A DNA stretch of 64,000 nucleotides from Sphingobium subterraneum (GCF_014199435.1 NZ_JACIJP010000004.1:62001-126000), one strand, 5' to 3'; shown: positions 23,867-34,332, counted from the first letter of the stretch. The notes: a model not told the origin generated them from the letters alone. Numbers and translations are program-made.

Positions 23867-25747
23867 TCAGAATTCGGCCCAGTCGTCCTCGTCCACCTTT
23901 AGCGCGAGGTTGCCTTGGCTGCGCATGGGCGCAGGTTGATAGGCGGGAGTGGTGGATGTCGCCACCGGCGTCGACGGCGTCGAAAAGCGCATTTCGCTGC
24001 GGCTGATCTCATTACCAAGCTCAAACTGCGAAAGCTGCTCGAACAGGCGCTTCGTCTCGTTTGAAAGATTGCGCGAGCTGGCCGTGCTTTCCTCGACCAT
24101 GGCGGCGTTCTGTTGCGTGGCGTTGTCCATCGATGTCACCATCGCGGAAATCTCCGAGATGCCGCTGGCCTGCTTCTCGGCCGCCTCGGCGATTTCGTCG
24201 ACCAGGTCGGACACATCGGTGACTTCGGTCACGATCTGGCGCAGCGCTTCGCCGCTGTTTTCCACCAGCGACACGCCTTCGGTGATGAGCGCACCGGATG
24301 TCGCGACCAGCTTGCGGATCGAAGCGGCAGCCTCGGCCGAACGCTGGGCAAGATGGCGGACTTCGGTCGCTACAACGGCGAAGCCTGCACCCGATGCTCC
24401 CGCACGGGCAGCCTCGACACCGGCGTTCAGCGCGAGCAGGTTGGTCTGGAACGCCAATCCATCGATGGTCGTGATGATGTCGGTCATTTCTTTCGAGGAA
24501 GACTCGATGTTGCGCATCGCGACGACGGCGCGCTTGGCCGTTTCGTCGACCTTTTCCGCCGACGCGCGGGCCACGCCGAGGCGGGCGCTGGTCTGACGGG
24601 CATTATCGGCGGCGACCTTCACGGAGCCGGTAAACTCCTCGAGAGTGCGCGAGGTGTGGGCGAGCGATTCCGCCTGTTTTTCCGTGCGCTGCGACAGGTC
24701 GGACGATGCCTGGGCGATTTCGTTGGTGCCGTCCTTGATCGTATTGCAGCCCTCGACGATCTCGCTCATCGCGCTGAGGAGGTGCGTGACCGCCTCGTTA
24801 TAATCGACATAGAGCTTGGCGAGCGGACCACTGGTCTGTTCGTCGACGCGATGCGTCAGATTGCCCTTTGCCAGCGCAGCGAGACCGCTGCCGATCGCGT
24901 TGATCGTCGCTTCGGTTTCTGCCGCACGCTCGGCTTCGGCGCGTGAACGCTCCTGGTCAGCGGCGAACAGGGCCTTGAAGCTGTCGAGTGCACGGGCAAG
25001 GCTGCCCAGCTCGTCCTTGCGGCGCAGGCCGGGGACTTCCACTTCGAGGTCGCCCTGAACCAGCAGCTTGACCGCCGCGCTCATCTGCTTGACCGGCGTT
25101 GCGATGGTCCGCATCAGGACGAGCAGCAGGCCTACGGCGGCGATCAAACCGCCGACGACGGCACCGATCACCATCTTGCGCGCCTGATCGTAGATCTGCG
25201 TGCTCTTGGTGGACAGCGCCGTGGCGCCCTTGCTGTTAAGGTCGATCAGTTGGAGGATCGTATCCTCCACGGTGTAGAACATATCGAGCGTTTCGCCGTT
25301 GAATGTGTCGACGGCGGTGGGATCATTGGCATTGGACAGCGCGACAAGCTGGTCGGTCAATTGGCCATATTGGCCCCAGTTGGATTTCAGGTCGCCAAAC
25401 AGGGCTTTCTGCTCCTTGGTAACGAGCAGTGGCTCATAGTCGTTGAGCATGCCGTCGATGGCGTTGCGCGCATTGCGCATCAGCTTTTCGGTTTTCGCCT
25501 TCTCTTCGGGCGTTGTTGCCGCGACATGGGTCGCCTGCTGGATGCGATATTGCGACGTATAGGCGTGCACGTCGCCGATCAGCTGGGACGCGGGCAGCCA
25601 GCGGCTGCGCATCTCGGCAGACAATGTGTTGACCTCACCGATCTTCATGACCGCGAATGTCCCGATGCCCGCCATCACCACCAGCAAGGTCGCGAATGCA
25701 AACAGCATCTTGGCCGTTATGCTCAGTCCTTTTGCCACAATCGTCAT
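23867..25747 (-). CDS. methyl-accepting chemotaxis protein
   Basis: The 626-residue product has an N-terminal transmembrane helix (about 13-33), a periplasmic four-helix-bundle sensor, a second helix (about 190-212), HAMP, and a long cytoplasmic signalling coiled coil with the hairpin tip AFQTNLLALNAGVEAARAG. It ends EDDWAEF, resembling the aromatic-acidic C-terminal pentapeptides that tether CheR. It should report ligand changes to CheA, but no che or flagellar genes are in the window. Confidence 0.93.
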   Translation of the reverse strand: MTIVAKGLSITAKMLFAFATLLVVMAGIGTFAVMKIGEVNTLSAEMRSRWLPASQLIGDVHAYTSQYRIQQATHVAATTPEEKAKTEKLMRNARNAIDGMLNDYEPLLVTKEQKALFGDLKSNWGQYGQLTDQLVALSNANDPTAVDTFNGETLDMFYTVEDTILQLIDLNSKGATALSTKSTQIYDQARKMVIGAVVGGLIAAVGLLLVLMRTIATPVKQMSAAVKLLVQGDLEVEVPGLRRKDELGSLARALDSFKALFAADQERSRAEAERAAETEATINAIGSGLAALAKGNLTHRVDEQTSGPLAKLYVDYNEAVTHLLSAMSEIVEGCNTIKDGTNEIAQASSDLSQRTEKQAESLAHTSRTLEEFTGSVKVAADNARQTSARLGVARASAEKVDETAKRAVVAMRNIESSSKEMTDIITTIDGLAFQTNLLALNAGVEAARAGASGAGFAVVATEVRHLAQRSAEAAASIRKLVATSGALITEGVSLVENSGEALRQIVTEVTDVSDLVDEIAEAAEKQASGISEISAMVTSMDNATQQNAAMVEESTASSRNLSNETKRLFEQLSQFELGNEISRSEMRFSTPSTPVATSTTPAYQPAPMRSQGNLALKVDEDDWAEF

Positions 25748-25874
25748 CCCTGTTAAGCAACTCTCCGGGCCGGGTTACCGAAAAACCTTTCATAAATGGT
25801 AACTTGGCTGGAAAGTATTTGGCAGGATATCGGGACGTGCCGACGCGCAAGGCCAAGGAGCCCATGGGATGCGT

Positions 25875-27350
25875 TCAGAATGTGGTCGTCAGGGACAGCA
25901 CTCCATAATGGGTGTCGCCGTGCCCGGGTGCATTGGGCGCGGTATCGAGCAGTGCGCGTCGGGCCAGCCAGGCGGCATTCAGTTCCGCGCGCAGAACATC
26001 TGGCACGATCCAGTACCGGACGCGCCCTTCGACCTGATATCCCGCAAAACGGCCCGAGCGCCCCGTTGCGTCGCGAATGCCCGTCGTCGAAAAACTGTCC
26101 GTCCGGCTTGCGGCCCACAGGGCGCGGGCATTGGCGAACATGTCGAGTCGGCGGGATGGAGCGGCCTCGGCCCGCAGGCCGACAGTCTCGACATTGGTGC
26201 GCCCGAGCGCCGCATAGATTCCAGAGGGCGCAAGGTCGCTGCGGCGCATACCGAACAGCGTGTCGAACCGCGTGTATTTTCGCCCGGGACCATCCCCGCT
26301 GGCCCGGTCATATTCGATCGACAACCGGGGTTTCCACGCATGCCGGAAGGTGTAACCCGCATCGGCGTGGACGAACCATGCCTCGACGTCGAGCCGACCG
26401 GCATTGGCCGCGGCGCTGGAACGGATCGATCCGGACTGATAAATGCCCTCCACCTCTAAATCGACCGTGTCCGGCGCCGGGGTGGTCATAACGCGCGCGG
26501 AGATGGAATGCAGATCCCGGTTGCGCGTAAGACGGCTGGGCCGGTCGAATTCCTGCAGCCGGACATAGCCCAGCTCGGCAAGAATCTTGCCGCGCCCGAT
26601 TGGGCGGGAAACGAGCGCGCCGAACAGCCTCAGCGACCAATCCTCCCGGTCCAGCCGGACCTTGTTGTCCCGCAGGTCCGCGAAGCTTTCCGGAAGGCGT
26701 TGCTGTGGCAAGGTATAGAAAAGGGTCGCGCTAGTCCGGTCTTTGAGCTGCAGGTCGGCCCGGAACCCGGTATAACCGCTTGTCGTGTTGCGATAGTCGT
26801 CAGCTGCCACGAGCCTGCGGGAGCCCAGATTCATGGTGAACCGTCCCGCCTGCAGGGTCAGTGTGCTCCCCTTCCCAAAGGCCCCCCGAATGTCGGTGGC
26901 CAGATAGGCCTGCACCATTTCGAGGGTGTTGACCTCTCCGGTGGTGAGCACGCTGCCGCTGTCCGTGTCATAGGCGCGGCTGTCGTAGAGTTCGCCGCCG
27001 ATCCGGACAGGCCCGGCATTCCATTCGGCAGCCAGAGTGGTGCGCACGCTCCAAAGATCGTCCTTGGCGTCGAAGCCCGGCCGGAACTGGCCGTCGAGCG
27101 CTTCGTAACGTACGCGTACGGACCCCGAAATCTTCACGTCGGCGGGATTGCCGAGCGCCTGCTGCAGCGTGGGTGCCTTGGCGTGCGCGGCGTGGGGCGC
27201 AAGCATGGCGGCAACGAACGGAGCGACGCAGGCCAGCATTTCAAAGGGGCGAACCCGATGCCTTGCGATCGGGCGATGCGGGACATCCGGGCTGCGGTGA
27301 AAGCGTATGCCACCGTTTTGAACGCGATGTAATGCGCAGCAATCAGTCAA
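25875..27350 (-). CDS. alginate-export-type (AlgE-like) outer-membrane porin
   Basis: The product is an outer-membrane beta-barrel of 454-491 residues ending LSLTTTF. It contains ISGSVRVRYEALDGQFRPG near the start of the mature protein and ADDYRNTTSGYTGFRADL, as in AlgE/alginate-export porins. TTG at 27350 has AAGGA upstream and gives a basic n-region before the hydrophobic LACVAPFVAAMLAPHAAHA; ATG at 27239 lacks both. It lies downstream of the TonB-dependent receptor, separated by a hairpin at 27449, so some read-through is needed for co-expression. The substrate is not evident. Confidence 0.7.
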   Translation of the reverse strand: MTDCCALHRVQNGGIRFHRSPDVPHRPIARHRVRPFEMLACVAPFVAAMLAPHAAHAKAPTLQQALGNPADVKISGSVRVRYEALDGQFRPGFDAKDDLWSVRTTLAAEWNAGPVRIGGELYDSRAYDTDSGSVLTTGEVNTLEMVQAYLATDIRGAFGKGSTLTLQAGRFTMNLGSRRLVAADDYRNTTSGYTGFRADLQLKDRTSATLFYTLPQQRLPESFADLRDNKVRLDREDWSLRLFGALVSRPIGRGKILAELGYVRLQEFDRPSRLTRNRDLHSISARVMTTPAPDTVDLEVEGIYQSGSIRSSAAANAGRLDVEAWFVHADAGYTFRHAWKPRLSIEYDRASGDGPGRKYTRFDTLFGMRRSDLAPSGIYAALGRTNVETVGLRAEAAPSRRLDMFANARALWAASRTDSFSTTGIRDATGRSGRFAGYQVEGRVRYWIVPDVLRAELNAAWLARRALLDTAPNAPGHGDTHYGVLSLTTTF

Positions 27351-27448
27351 TGGCGGTGTTCCTTTCCGGATGTCTTCGGAGCCACCCTCTACCGGATCGA
27401 CGCGCTATGGCGATAGCGCGCTTGCCCGGTTCTCTTTACACCAGAAAT

Positions 27449-27478
27449 GGATCGGAGCGGACTGGGCCGCTCCGATCC
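27449..27478 (-). terminator. strong hairpin after the TonB-dependent receptor gene, possible bidirectional terminator
   Basis: GGATCGGAGCGG and CCGCTCCGATCC pair perfectly over 12 bp around a 6-nt loop. The minus-strand tail is ATTTCT, the plus-strand tail TTACTTTTT. It lies 13 nt after the receptor stop codon. Confidence 0.75.
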
Positions 27479-27491
27479 TTACTTTTTCAGG

Positions 27492-29969
27492 TCAGAACGA
27501 GAACTTGATCGTTCCGCCCCAGGTGCGCTGGTCACCTGGCGTACCGGCGATGAGACCGACGTTGCCCGGCGCAACCTGCAGCAGCTCGATATATTTGACA
27601 TCGAACGCGTTGCGGACCCAACCAAACACGTCGAAGCCGTCCCCACGCACACCGGCGCGGAAGTTGGTAAGGGCATAGCCTTCCACCTTCGTGTAGATCG
27701 AGGGCGAAGCGTTTGAGTTCCAGTGCGAACGATAGTTGCCGTCCACGCCTAGATAGGCCTGACCGTCCTTCGACAGGAGGCTGATCGGAGCATTCACTTC
27801 CGCGCCATAGGAGAACGCCCATTTCGATACGCCGGGCAGGTCCTGACCGGAGATGTCGCATGCGCGCGGGCTGAGCGCTCCTGGAACGCCCGGCTGCGAA
27901 TAGTCGGGGGTGGCATTGGCAGCCTGCAGCGTACCGCCCGAAAGCTCCGGCGGGCACGGCGCGTTGGTGAACTTCTTGTACTTCGCATCGGTATAAGCGA
28001 CATTGGTATAGGCCGTGAACCGTTCGTTCGCGCGGATCTTGAAGTCAGCTTCCAGACCCTGCGTCCGCACCTTCTCGGCGTTGGCAAGATAGCCGCGTAC
28101 CGTACCGAACTGACCACCATTCACCGTCGCCTGGAAATTCTTGATCTCTGTATAGAAGGCGCTGAGGTTGAAGGTCGCCCGACGATCCCAGAACTGGGTC
28201 TTGAGGCCAACCTCAAAGTGGTTGACCGACTCCGGCTTCACCGTGCTCGTGGTAAGATCGGGCAGGTTGGTAGCCGAATTGAGCGGCAGGCCGTTCTGGT
28301 TGATGCCCAGCGTCTTGAAGCTCTTCGCATAGGTCGCGTAACCCAGCACATCCCGCGCGAACTTGTAGTTTACGTTGAAATCGTAGCTCAGGTTCCATTT
28401 GCTGGCCGACGGCGTCGTCAACTGCGGCTGGTAAACGCCGCACTGTGCCGCACGCGGGCTGTTCGTCACGAAAGGCGGCGTGCAATCGAGCACAACGCCC
28501 GCGCCGGTCGTTACCACGCGCTGGTAAAAGCCCGATTTCTTGTCGTAGTTCAGGCGCACACCCGGCTGAATGGTAAGGGCATCCGTCAGTTTGTAGCTGA
28601 GCTGACCATAAAGTGCGGCGCTGGTGCTCTTGAGATACTGTGTGTTGGTTGCTGTCAGGCCGTTGAGAATGGAGGGATCGTTACCGCCCTGGGCATTGGT
28701 CAGACTCCAGCGGCTCGCGTCGCTGCCCTGCTGTTCGGTGCCCTGCGTGTCGATCCGCTGCTTGAAACCAAACAGGCCGACGACGAAGTCGATCTTGTCG
28801 CTTTCATAATTGTAGCGGAATTCCTGGCTGTACTGGTCCTGCTGCGACGGGTTCTGCGACTTGGACACGATCGACAGGCCGGTGAAGTCGCGGTCGTTCT
28901 GCGGCTTCCAGTCCCAGAAGCGCCAGGCGGTGATCGAGGTCAGCGTGCCGGGGCCGACATCCCATTTCACGCGCGCCGAAGCGCCTCCGATAATGTTCCC
29001 GGCCTGAAGCGTGGAGTCGATGTCGGTCAGCCGGTCATAGACGTTGCGGCTGGGCACGGCATAGTTGCGGCCGGGGTTGGCGGCGTTAACAGCCGCGACC
29101 AGCGCGTCATACTGGCGGTTGAGCGCGCGCTGTGTCGTTCCCACGCGCACGAACGCCGTACCGAATCCATAGGGGTCCTGCTTGCTGTAATCGCCCGAGA
29201 GGGTGATCGAGAGATCCTCATTGGGCTTGAACAGCAGCTGGCCACGCACGCCCAGATTGTCCTGCTCGTTGATCCAGCGCCCAGTCTTCACGTTATAGAG
29301 CGTGCCCCGGCGGGTGGTGGTGGCGACGGCGAGTCGCGCCGCGATGGTATCGGACAGCGGACCGGAAATCGCCGCCTTCGCCTGCTTGTATTTCAGATTG
29401 CCGGCGGTGACTTCGGCACGGCCCTCAAACTCGAATGTCGGCTGGTTGGTCGTGATGTTGATCGCGCCCGCCGTGGTGTTCTTGCCATAAAGCGTGCCCT
29501 GCGGGCCGCGCAACACTTCGACCTGATTGACATCGAGGAAATCGAAGGTCGCCGCCGCGACGCGCGAGTTGTAGACGTCATCGACATAGATGCCGACCCC
29601 CTGCTCGAAGCCGTCGCTGGTCAGACCGAACGGCACGCCGAGTCCGCGAATGTTAACCGAAGTGTTGCGCGGGTTCGACGTGTAGACCTGCAGCGTGGGG
29701 GCCAGCTGCTGCAGTTTCACGACGTTGAAATTGCCAGTGGATTCAATGCTGTCGGCCTTAACCACCGAGATGGCGAGCGGCACGGCCTGCGCTGCTTCCT
29801 GGCGGCGGCGGGCGGTGACGATGATGACTTCGCCACGGCCGTCACGGGCTTGCGCTTCCTGATCGGGGGCGACCGCGCCGCCTTGATCCGGTGCCTCGGC
29901 GGCAAAAACCGGCACGGCAAACAACGCTGCGCCAGCAGCACTGGTAAGTAGAAGTGATCGTGTGAACAT
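27492..29969 (-). CDS. TonB-dependent outer-membrane receptor
   Basis: The 825-residue product has a signal peptide ending VPVFAAEA, a TonB box-like EVIIVTARRR, and a plug domain with VNIRGLG, VYVDDVY-like GIYVDDVYNSR and EVLRGPQGTLYGKNTTAGAIN. A 22-strand barrel follows, ending GGTIKFSF. It imports a scarce substrate through the outer membrane using TonB energy. It is the gene immediately downstream of the sulfate ABC operon on the same strand, 82 nt after yezD, suggesting sulfonate or sulfate-ester uptake. That link is inference. Confidence 0.92.
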   Translation of the reverse strand: MFTRSLLLTSAAGAALFAVPVFAAEAPDQGGAVAPDQEAQARDGRGEVIIVTARRRQEAAQAVPLAISVVKADSIESTGNFNVVKLQQLAPTLQVYTSNPRNTSVNIRGLGVPFGLTSDGFEQGVGIYVDDVYNSRVAAATFDFLDVNQVEVLRGPQGTLYGKNTTAGAINITTNQPTFEFEGRAEVTAGNLKYKQAKAAISGPLSDTIAARLAVATTTRRGTLYNVKTGRWINEQDNLGVRGQLLFKPNEDLSITLSGDYSKQDPYGFGTAFVRVGTTQRALNRQYDALVAAVNAANPGRNYAVPSRNVYDRLTDIDSTLQAGNIIGGASARVKWDVGPGTLTSITAWRFWDWKPQNDRDFTGLSIVSKSQNPSQQDQYSQEFRYNYESDKIDFVVGLFGFKQRIDTQGTEQQGSDASRWSLTNAQGGNDPSILNGLTATNTQYLKSTSAALYGQLSYKLTDALTIQPGVRLNYDKKSGFYQRVVTTGAGVVLDCTPPFVTNSPRAAQCGVYQPQLTTPSASKWNLSYDFNVNYKFARDVLGYATYAKSFKTLGINQNGLPLNSATNLPDLTTSTVKPESVNHFEVGLKTQFWDRRATFNLSAFYTEIKNFQATVNGGQFGTVRGYLANAEKVRTQGLEADFKIRANERFTAYTNVAYTDAKYKKFTNAPCPPELSGGTLQAANATPDYSQPGVPGALSPRACDISGQDLPGVSKWAFSYGAEVNAPISLLSKDGQAYLGVDGNYRSHWNSNASPSIYTKVEGYALTNFRAGVRGDGFDVFGWVRNAFDVKYIELLQVAPGNVGLIAGTPGDQRTWGGTIKFSF

Positions 29970-30051
29970 TTTCGTTTCCCTGCATTAGTCAGGCTGCCTC
30001 CAGTTATCCGGTCAGCGCGCCATTCGTTTTCGTTGGTGGTGTTTTCGCGGA

Positions 30052-30234
30052 TCAGTTCGCCTTGAGGCGCTTCTTCTCCGTGATATCGATTTGCGTGACG
30101 CGTCCTTCGTGAACGGTGAGCGACACGGTTCCGTATCGGATGTTGGACAGGGCCTCGCGCACATTGGCGAGGCTTTCCTCCAGAAGTCGGGCCGCTTCAG
30201 GATCGGGCGGCCGGTGGACTTTTCCGGTGGTCAT
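30052..30234 (-). CDS. YezD family small protein (DUF2292)
   Basis: The 60-residue product has the YezD core [27 protein letters not shown]. YezD-family proteins are repeatedly encoded with sulfate and cysteine assimilation genes; the biochemical role is unknown. The ATG overlaps the cysA stop as ATGA, so it is the last cistron of the cys operon. Confidence 0.85.
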   Translation of the reverse strand: MTTGKVHRPPDPEAARLLEESLANVREALSNIRYGTVSLTVHEGRVTQIDITEKKRLKAN

Positions 30235-31199
30235 GGCGATACTCCCGTCTGGGGAAAGGTCTTGGAACGGCGAGGGCGGATGAAAATCGTCGTGCCCAGC
30301 GCAGGCGGCGGAAGGCTGGCGTCCAGATCAAGCTCGATCACGGTGTCGCTGCCCGCGAGCTTCCCCTCTACCCGCCAGAACCCTCCTTTGCGGAACAGGT
30401 TGTCGACGACGACGGGGTCCCCGCCGTCGGTAACGATCTCAAGGTCGTGGGGCCGGACATGCAAGCCGCCGGGCAGAAGGTTTGTTTCTCCGACGAAATG
30501 CGACACGAACGGCGTGGCCGGTTCCATATAGACCTGTTCAGGCGTGCCGGCCTGGTCGATCCGGCCATGGTCCATCACCACCACCCGATCGGCAAGCTCA
30601 AGCGCCTCTTCCTGATCATGTGTTACGAAGATCGAGGTCAGACCCATCTGCGTATGCAGATCCTTGAGCCAGCGGCGCAGGTCCTTGCGCACCTTTGCAT
30701 CAAGCGCGCCGAATGGCTCGTCAAGCAGCAGGAGTTTCGGTTCGATGGCCAATGCCCGGGCGAGGGCGACACGCTGACGCTGGCCTCCGGAAAGCTGGCC
30801 GGGATAGCGATGGCCCAGTCCTTCAAGCTGGACGAGGCGCAACAACTCCTCCGCCCGTGCGCGGATGGCGGCCTTGGTCGGGCGGTTCTTTCCCTTGCGC
30901 ACGCTAAGGCCGAAAGCGACGTTTTCTGCCACGGTCATGTGGCGGAACAGGGCATAATGCTGGAAGACGAAACCAACCTGGCGTTCGCCGACGCTGCGGC
31001 TGGATACGTCCTCATCATTGAACAGGACCTGCCCGCCGTCCTGAAATTCCAGCCCTGCAATGATCCGCAACAACGTGGTCTTGCCGGACCCGGAGGGGCC
31101 AAGCAGAGCGATGAATTCACCGGGCTGGACTTCGAGGTCGACACCGTACAACGCAGCAAATGCTCCGAAATGCTTGGTGATGTTCTGAACCTTGATCAA
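30231..31199 (-). CDS. cysA: sulfate/thiosulfate ABC transporter ATP-binding protein CysA
   Basis: The 322-residue product has Walker [10 protein letters not shown], signature [15 protein letters not shown], Walker [13 protein letters not shown] and switch His in FVTHDQ, plus a C-terminal TOBE-like domain. It drives sulfate import with CysTW. TTG at 31199 is preferred: it has GGGGGAG 7 nt upstream, overlaps the cysW stop as TTGA and gives [12 protein letters not shown], matching the family N-terminus. ATG at 31235 would add 12 residues. Confidence 0.93.
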   Translation of the reverse strand: MIKVQNITKHFGAFAALYGVDLEVQPGEFIALLGPSGSGKTTLLRIIAGLEFQDGGQVLFNDEDVSSRSVGERQVGFVFQHYALFRHMTVAENVAFGLSVRKGKNRPTKAAIRARAEELLRLVQLEGLGHRYPGQLSGGQRQRVALARALAIEPKLLLLDEPFGALDAKVRKDLRRWLKDLHTQMGLTSIFVTHDQEEALELADRVVVMDHGRIDQAGTPEQVYMEPATPFVSHFVGETNLLPGGLHVRPHDLEIVTDGGDPVVVDNLFRKGGFWRVEGKLAGSDTVIELDLDASLPPPALGTTIFIRPRRSKTFPQTGVSP

Positions 31200-32038
31200 T
31201 GGACCGCTCCCCCGTGGTGTAAGTCGAAGCGCCATTCGAGAATGCTCTTGGCGATGAGCGTCACCAGCGCGAGAGCAGCAAGCAATGATGCCACGGCGAA
31301 GGCGCCGACGAAGTCATATTCGTTATAAAGAATCTCGACGTGCAGCGGCATCGTGTTGGTTTCGCCGCGGATATGGCCGGATACGACCGAGACCGCACCG
31401 AACTCCCCCATCGCGCGGGCATTGCAGAGCAGCACGCCATAGAGCAGGCCCCAGCGGATGTTGGGCAGCGTCACATGCCAGAAGGTCTGCCAGCCGTTCG
31501 CGCCGAGCGAGATCGCCGCTTCCTCATCGTCCTTGCCCTGCTCCTGCATCAGCGGGATCAGCTCGCGTGCCACGAACGGAAAGGTGATAAAAACGGTGGC
31601 GAGCACGATGCCCGGCACGGCAAAGATGATCTTGATGTCATGCTCGGCAAGCCACGGCCCAAGAAGCCCGTGCGCGCCGAACAGTAGTACGAAGATGAGG
31701 CCGGATACGACGGGAGATACCGAGAACGGCAGATCGATGAAGGTGATCAGCAGGTGCCGTCCAGGAAAGTGGAACTTGGTGATCGCCCAGCTTGCCGCCA
31801 CGCCGAACACTACGTTGAGCGGAACGCTGATCGCGGCGATGAGGAGGGTGAGGCGGATGGCAGCCCAGGCATCGGGATGCATGACGGCCTGCCCAAAGGC
31901 GCCGATCCCCTGCTTGAAGGCTTCGGTGAACACCGCGACAAGCGGCAGCAGCAGGAAGAAGGCGAGGAAGATCATCGCTGCGGCGATGAGCAAAGCCTGC
32001 GAAGTGCGGCCTTCGGTGGTGGATGCGGTGCGGCTCAT
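31196..32038 (-). CDS. cysW: sulfate ABC transporter permease CysW
   Basis: The 280-residue product has six membrane helices and the ABC permease EAA-type loop [21 protein letters not shown]. It pairs with CysT to form the sulfate channel. ATG 32038 (MSRTAST) overlaps the cysT stop as ATGA. Confidence 0.94.
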   Translation of the reverse strand: MSRTASTTEGRTSQALLIAAAMIFLAFFLLLPLVAVFTEAFKQGIGAFGQAVMHPDAWAAIRLTLLIAAISVPLNVVFGVAASWAITKFHFPGRHLLITFIDLPFSVSPVVSGLIFVLLFGAHGLLGPWLAEHDIKIIFAVPGIVLATVFITFPFVARELIPLMQEQGKDDEEAAISLGANGWQTFWHVTLPNIRWGLLYGVLLCNARAMGEFGAVSVVSGHIRGETNTMPLHVEILYNEYDFVGAFAVASLLAALALVTLIAKSILEWRFDLHHGGAVH

Positions 32039-32898
32039 GCGCCCAACCTCCGGCGTTGGGCCGCCTGCCACGCGTTGAGGCCGAACAGGATCACGAACGA
32101 GAAGACCATCATCACCGTCGCAATGGCGGTGGCTCCGTCATAGGCATATTGCTCCAGCTGCGTGACGATCAGCAGCGGCGCGATCTCGGTCTTGCCGGGC
32201 ATGTTGCCGGAAATGAAGATCACCGATCCATATTCCCCCACGCCCCGCGCGAAGGCGAGCGCGAAGCCGGTGACAAGCGCGGGCGCGATCGCCGGAAAAA
32301 TAACCTGTGAAAAGGTCTGGATCCGATTGGCTCCCAGCGTGGCGGCGGCTTCCTCGACATCCCGGCCGAGGTCCGCCAGTACCGGCTCCACCGATCGGAC
32401 GACGAACGGCAGGCCGATGAAGACAAGCGCGATGATGATACCGAGCGGCGTAAACGCAACCGTGACGCCAAGCGGTTCGAGATACTGCCCGATCCAGCCA
32501 CGGGGCGCATACAGCGCGGTGAGCGCGATTCCCGCGACCGCAGTGGGCAACGCGAACGGCAGGTCAACCAGCGCGGACACGAACCGCTTACCCGGAAAGC
32601 GATAGCGGACGAGCACCCACGCGACGAGCAGCCCAAAGACGGCGTTGATCAGTGCGGCCGCCGCTGCCGTGCCGAAACTCAGGCGGTAGGCCGCGATGGC
32701 GCGGTGCGAAAACCCCACCTCGACGAAGCCATGCCAGCCCATGCCCGCCGATTTCAGGAAAATCGTCGCCAGCGGGATGAGCACGATGAGAGTCAGCCAG
32801 ACAAGACTGAACCCGAACGTCAGGCCAAAGCCGGGGAGCACGGACGGCTGGCGCCAGCTTGTCTTTCGGACAGAAAAGGGAGTTGCAAGGGATGACAT
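32035..32898 (-). CDS. cysT: sulfate ABC transporter permease CysT (CysU)
   Basis: The 287-residue product has six membrane helices and the permease loop EEAAATLGANRIQTFSQVIFP. Homology to CysT is clear from FGLTFGFSLVWLTLIVLIPLA and PTAVAGIALTALYAPRGWIG. It follows the binding-protein gene by 42 nt. Confidence 0.94.
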   Translation of the reverse strand: MSSLATPFSVRKTSWRQPSVLPGFGLTFGFSLVWLTLIVLIPLATIFLKSAGMGWHGFVEVGFSHRAIAAYRLSFGTAAAAALINAVFGLLVAWVLVRYRFPGKRFVSALVDLPFALPTAVAGIALTALYAPRGWIGQYLEPLGVTVAFTPLGIIIALVFIGLPFVVRSVEPVLADLGRDVEEAAATLGANRIQTFSQVIFPAIAPALVTGFALAFARGVGEYGSVIFISGNMPGKTEIAPLLIVTQLEQYAYDGATAIATVMMVFSFVILFGLNAWQAAQRRRLGA

Positions 32899-32940
32899 CT
32901 GCAGTGGCCTGCTCGATTGGAGGGGGAAGGAGAGATCAAC

Positions 32941-33993
32941 TCACTTCTGGCTGTAAATCCGGTCGAAGACCCCGCCGTCGTCGAAGTAGGTCTTCTGGGC
33001 TGACGCCCATCCCCCGAAATCCTTGTCGATCGTGACAAGGTTAATGGTGGGGAACTGATCCTTGAACCGGGCAGCGACATCCGGATCGCGCGGGCGATAG
33101 AAGTTACGGGCAATCTCAGCCTGCGCCTGAGGGGTGTAGAGGAATTCCAGATAGGCCTTGGCGACCGCTTCGGTCCCGTGTTTCTTGGCATTGGCGGCGA
33201 TGACGGCCACCGGCGGTTCCGCCAGAACCGAGATCGAGGGGACGACGATTTCAAACTTGCCCTTGCCCAGTTCCTTTTCGGCCAGAAACGCCTCATTTTC
33301 CCAGGTCAGCAACACATCGCCGATGCCACGCTCCACAAAGGTCGTGGTGGAGCCCCGCGCACCGCTATCCAGGACAGGGACCTGCGCGAAGACCCGCTTC
33401 ACATAGGCTTCGGCGGCAGCGTCGCTACCACCCGCCTTGCGGCCGTAAGCCCATGCTGCGAGGAAATTCCAGCGTGCTCCGCCGCTCGTCTTGGGATTAG
33501 GGGTAATGACGGCGACGCCCGGCTTCACAAGGTCGCCCCAGTCTTTGATCCCCTTGGGATTGCCTTTGCGCACCAGGAACACGATGGTCGAGGTATAAGG
33601 GGCGCTGTTATCCGGCAGAGCCTTCTGCCAGTCCTCCGGAAGCAGCTTGCCCCGGGCGGCAATAGCATCGATGTCATAGGCCAGCGCGAGGGTGGCCACG
33701 TCGGCTTCAAGCCCGTCAAGTATGGCGCGGCTCTGCTTGCCCGACCCGCCATGGCTCATCTTGAAGGTGATGTCCTGGCCGGTCTTTGCCTTCCAGGCGG
33801 CGGCAAAGAGCGGGTTGACCGCCTGATATAGTTCTCGGGTCGGATCATAGGAAACATTGGTGATCTCGACAGACTTCGCGCTCTTTTCTCCGCCGCCCGA
33901 ACAGGCGGAGAGCAGCGTAACTACCGCAACCGCGGAAGCGAGGAACAGGCGGCGAGTGGTTTTGCCTGAAATGTGCATCACGATATCCTTCAT
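32941..33993 (-). CDS. sulfate-binding protein, predicted lipoprotein
   Basis: The 350-residue solute-binding protein of the Sbp/CysP family has [32 protein letters not shown] and [20 protein letters not shown]. Its signal sequence ends LLSAC, a lipobox, so the mature protein should be lipid-anchored. Enteric Sbp and CysP are soluble. ATG at 33993 and ATG at 33978 (with AAGGAT upstream) are both possible. It is the first gene of the sulfate operon; regulation by sulfur supply is expected but no known binding site is recognisable. Confidence 0.93.
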   Translation of the reverse strand: MKDIVMHISGKTTRRLFLASAVAVVTLLSACSGGGEKSAKSVEITNVSYDPTRELYQAVNPLFAAAWKAKTGQDITFKMSHGGSGKQSRAILDGLEADVATLALAYDIDAIAARGKLLPEDWQKALPDNSAPYTSTIVFLVRKGNPKGIKDWGDLVKPGVAVITPNPKTSGGARWNFLAAWAYGRKAGGSDAAAEAYVKRVFAQVPVLDSGARGSTTTFVERGIGDVLLTWENEAFLAEKELGKGKFEIVVPSISVLAEPPVAVIAANAKKHGTEAVAKAYLEFLYTPQAQAEIARNFYRPRDPDVAARFKDQFPTINLVTIDKDFGGWASAQKTYFDDGGVFDRIYSQK

Positions 33994-34332
33994 GTTCCTG
34001 TGGCCGGTCCGGGAGGCCAGAACAAAGGGTCGGGCAACGCCCGCACAATCCCCCTTTTCAGACCCCCTTTTGTCTACCGTTTAAATAGATACACAGCTGA
34101 ACTTATGTCAATTGTATCGATAGAAATAAAAACTTTGCGCCGCTAAAGCAGTCGCTCCTTGGCTTGGCTGGTTTGCCCCTTCCGGAGGCTTTGGATGAGC
34201 GATCAGCCCCATAAAGGCCTTGTGCCGCAGGATTGATGGGACCCGTCAGGGGTGAGATCCTTCCTCCCCGGCCCGCGACAATCCGGGTTAATCTTCACTC
34301 GCACACTCCGAAAACCGATGTTAAAGGGCGCC
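33994..34332. other. 339-nt divergent intergenic region
   Basis: Between the sulfate operon and the first glycosyltransferase. The 34080-34135 part is very AT-rich and holds a good minus-strand -35 box. No gene is seen. Confidence 0.6.
34083..34111 (-). promoter_or_regulatory. putative promoter of the sulfate operon
   Basis: On the minus strand a consensus TTGACA (34106-34111) is followed by an AT-rich stretch with CTATTT 17 nt downstream. The -10 match is poor. The leader to the first start codon is about 90 nt. Confidence 0.4.

Noticed and set aside
28218-29951. A 577-codon plus-strand open frame
   Set aside because: Antisense shadow of the TonB-dependent receptor, which shows all plug and barrel signatures.
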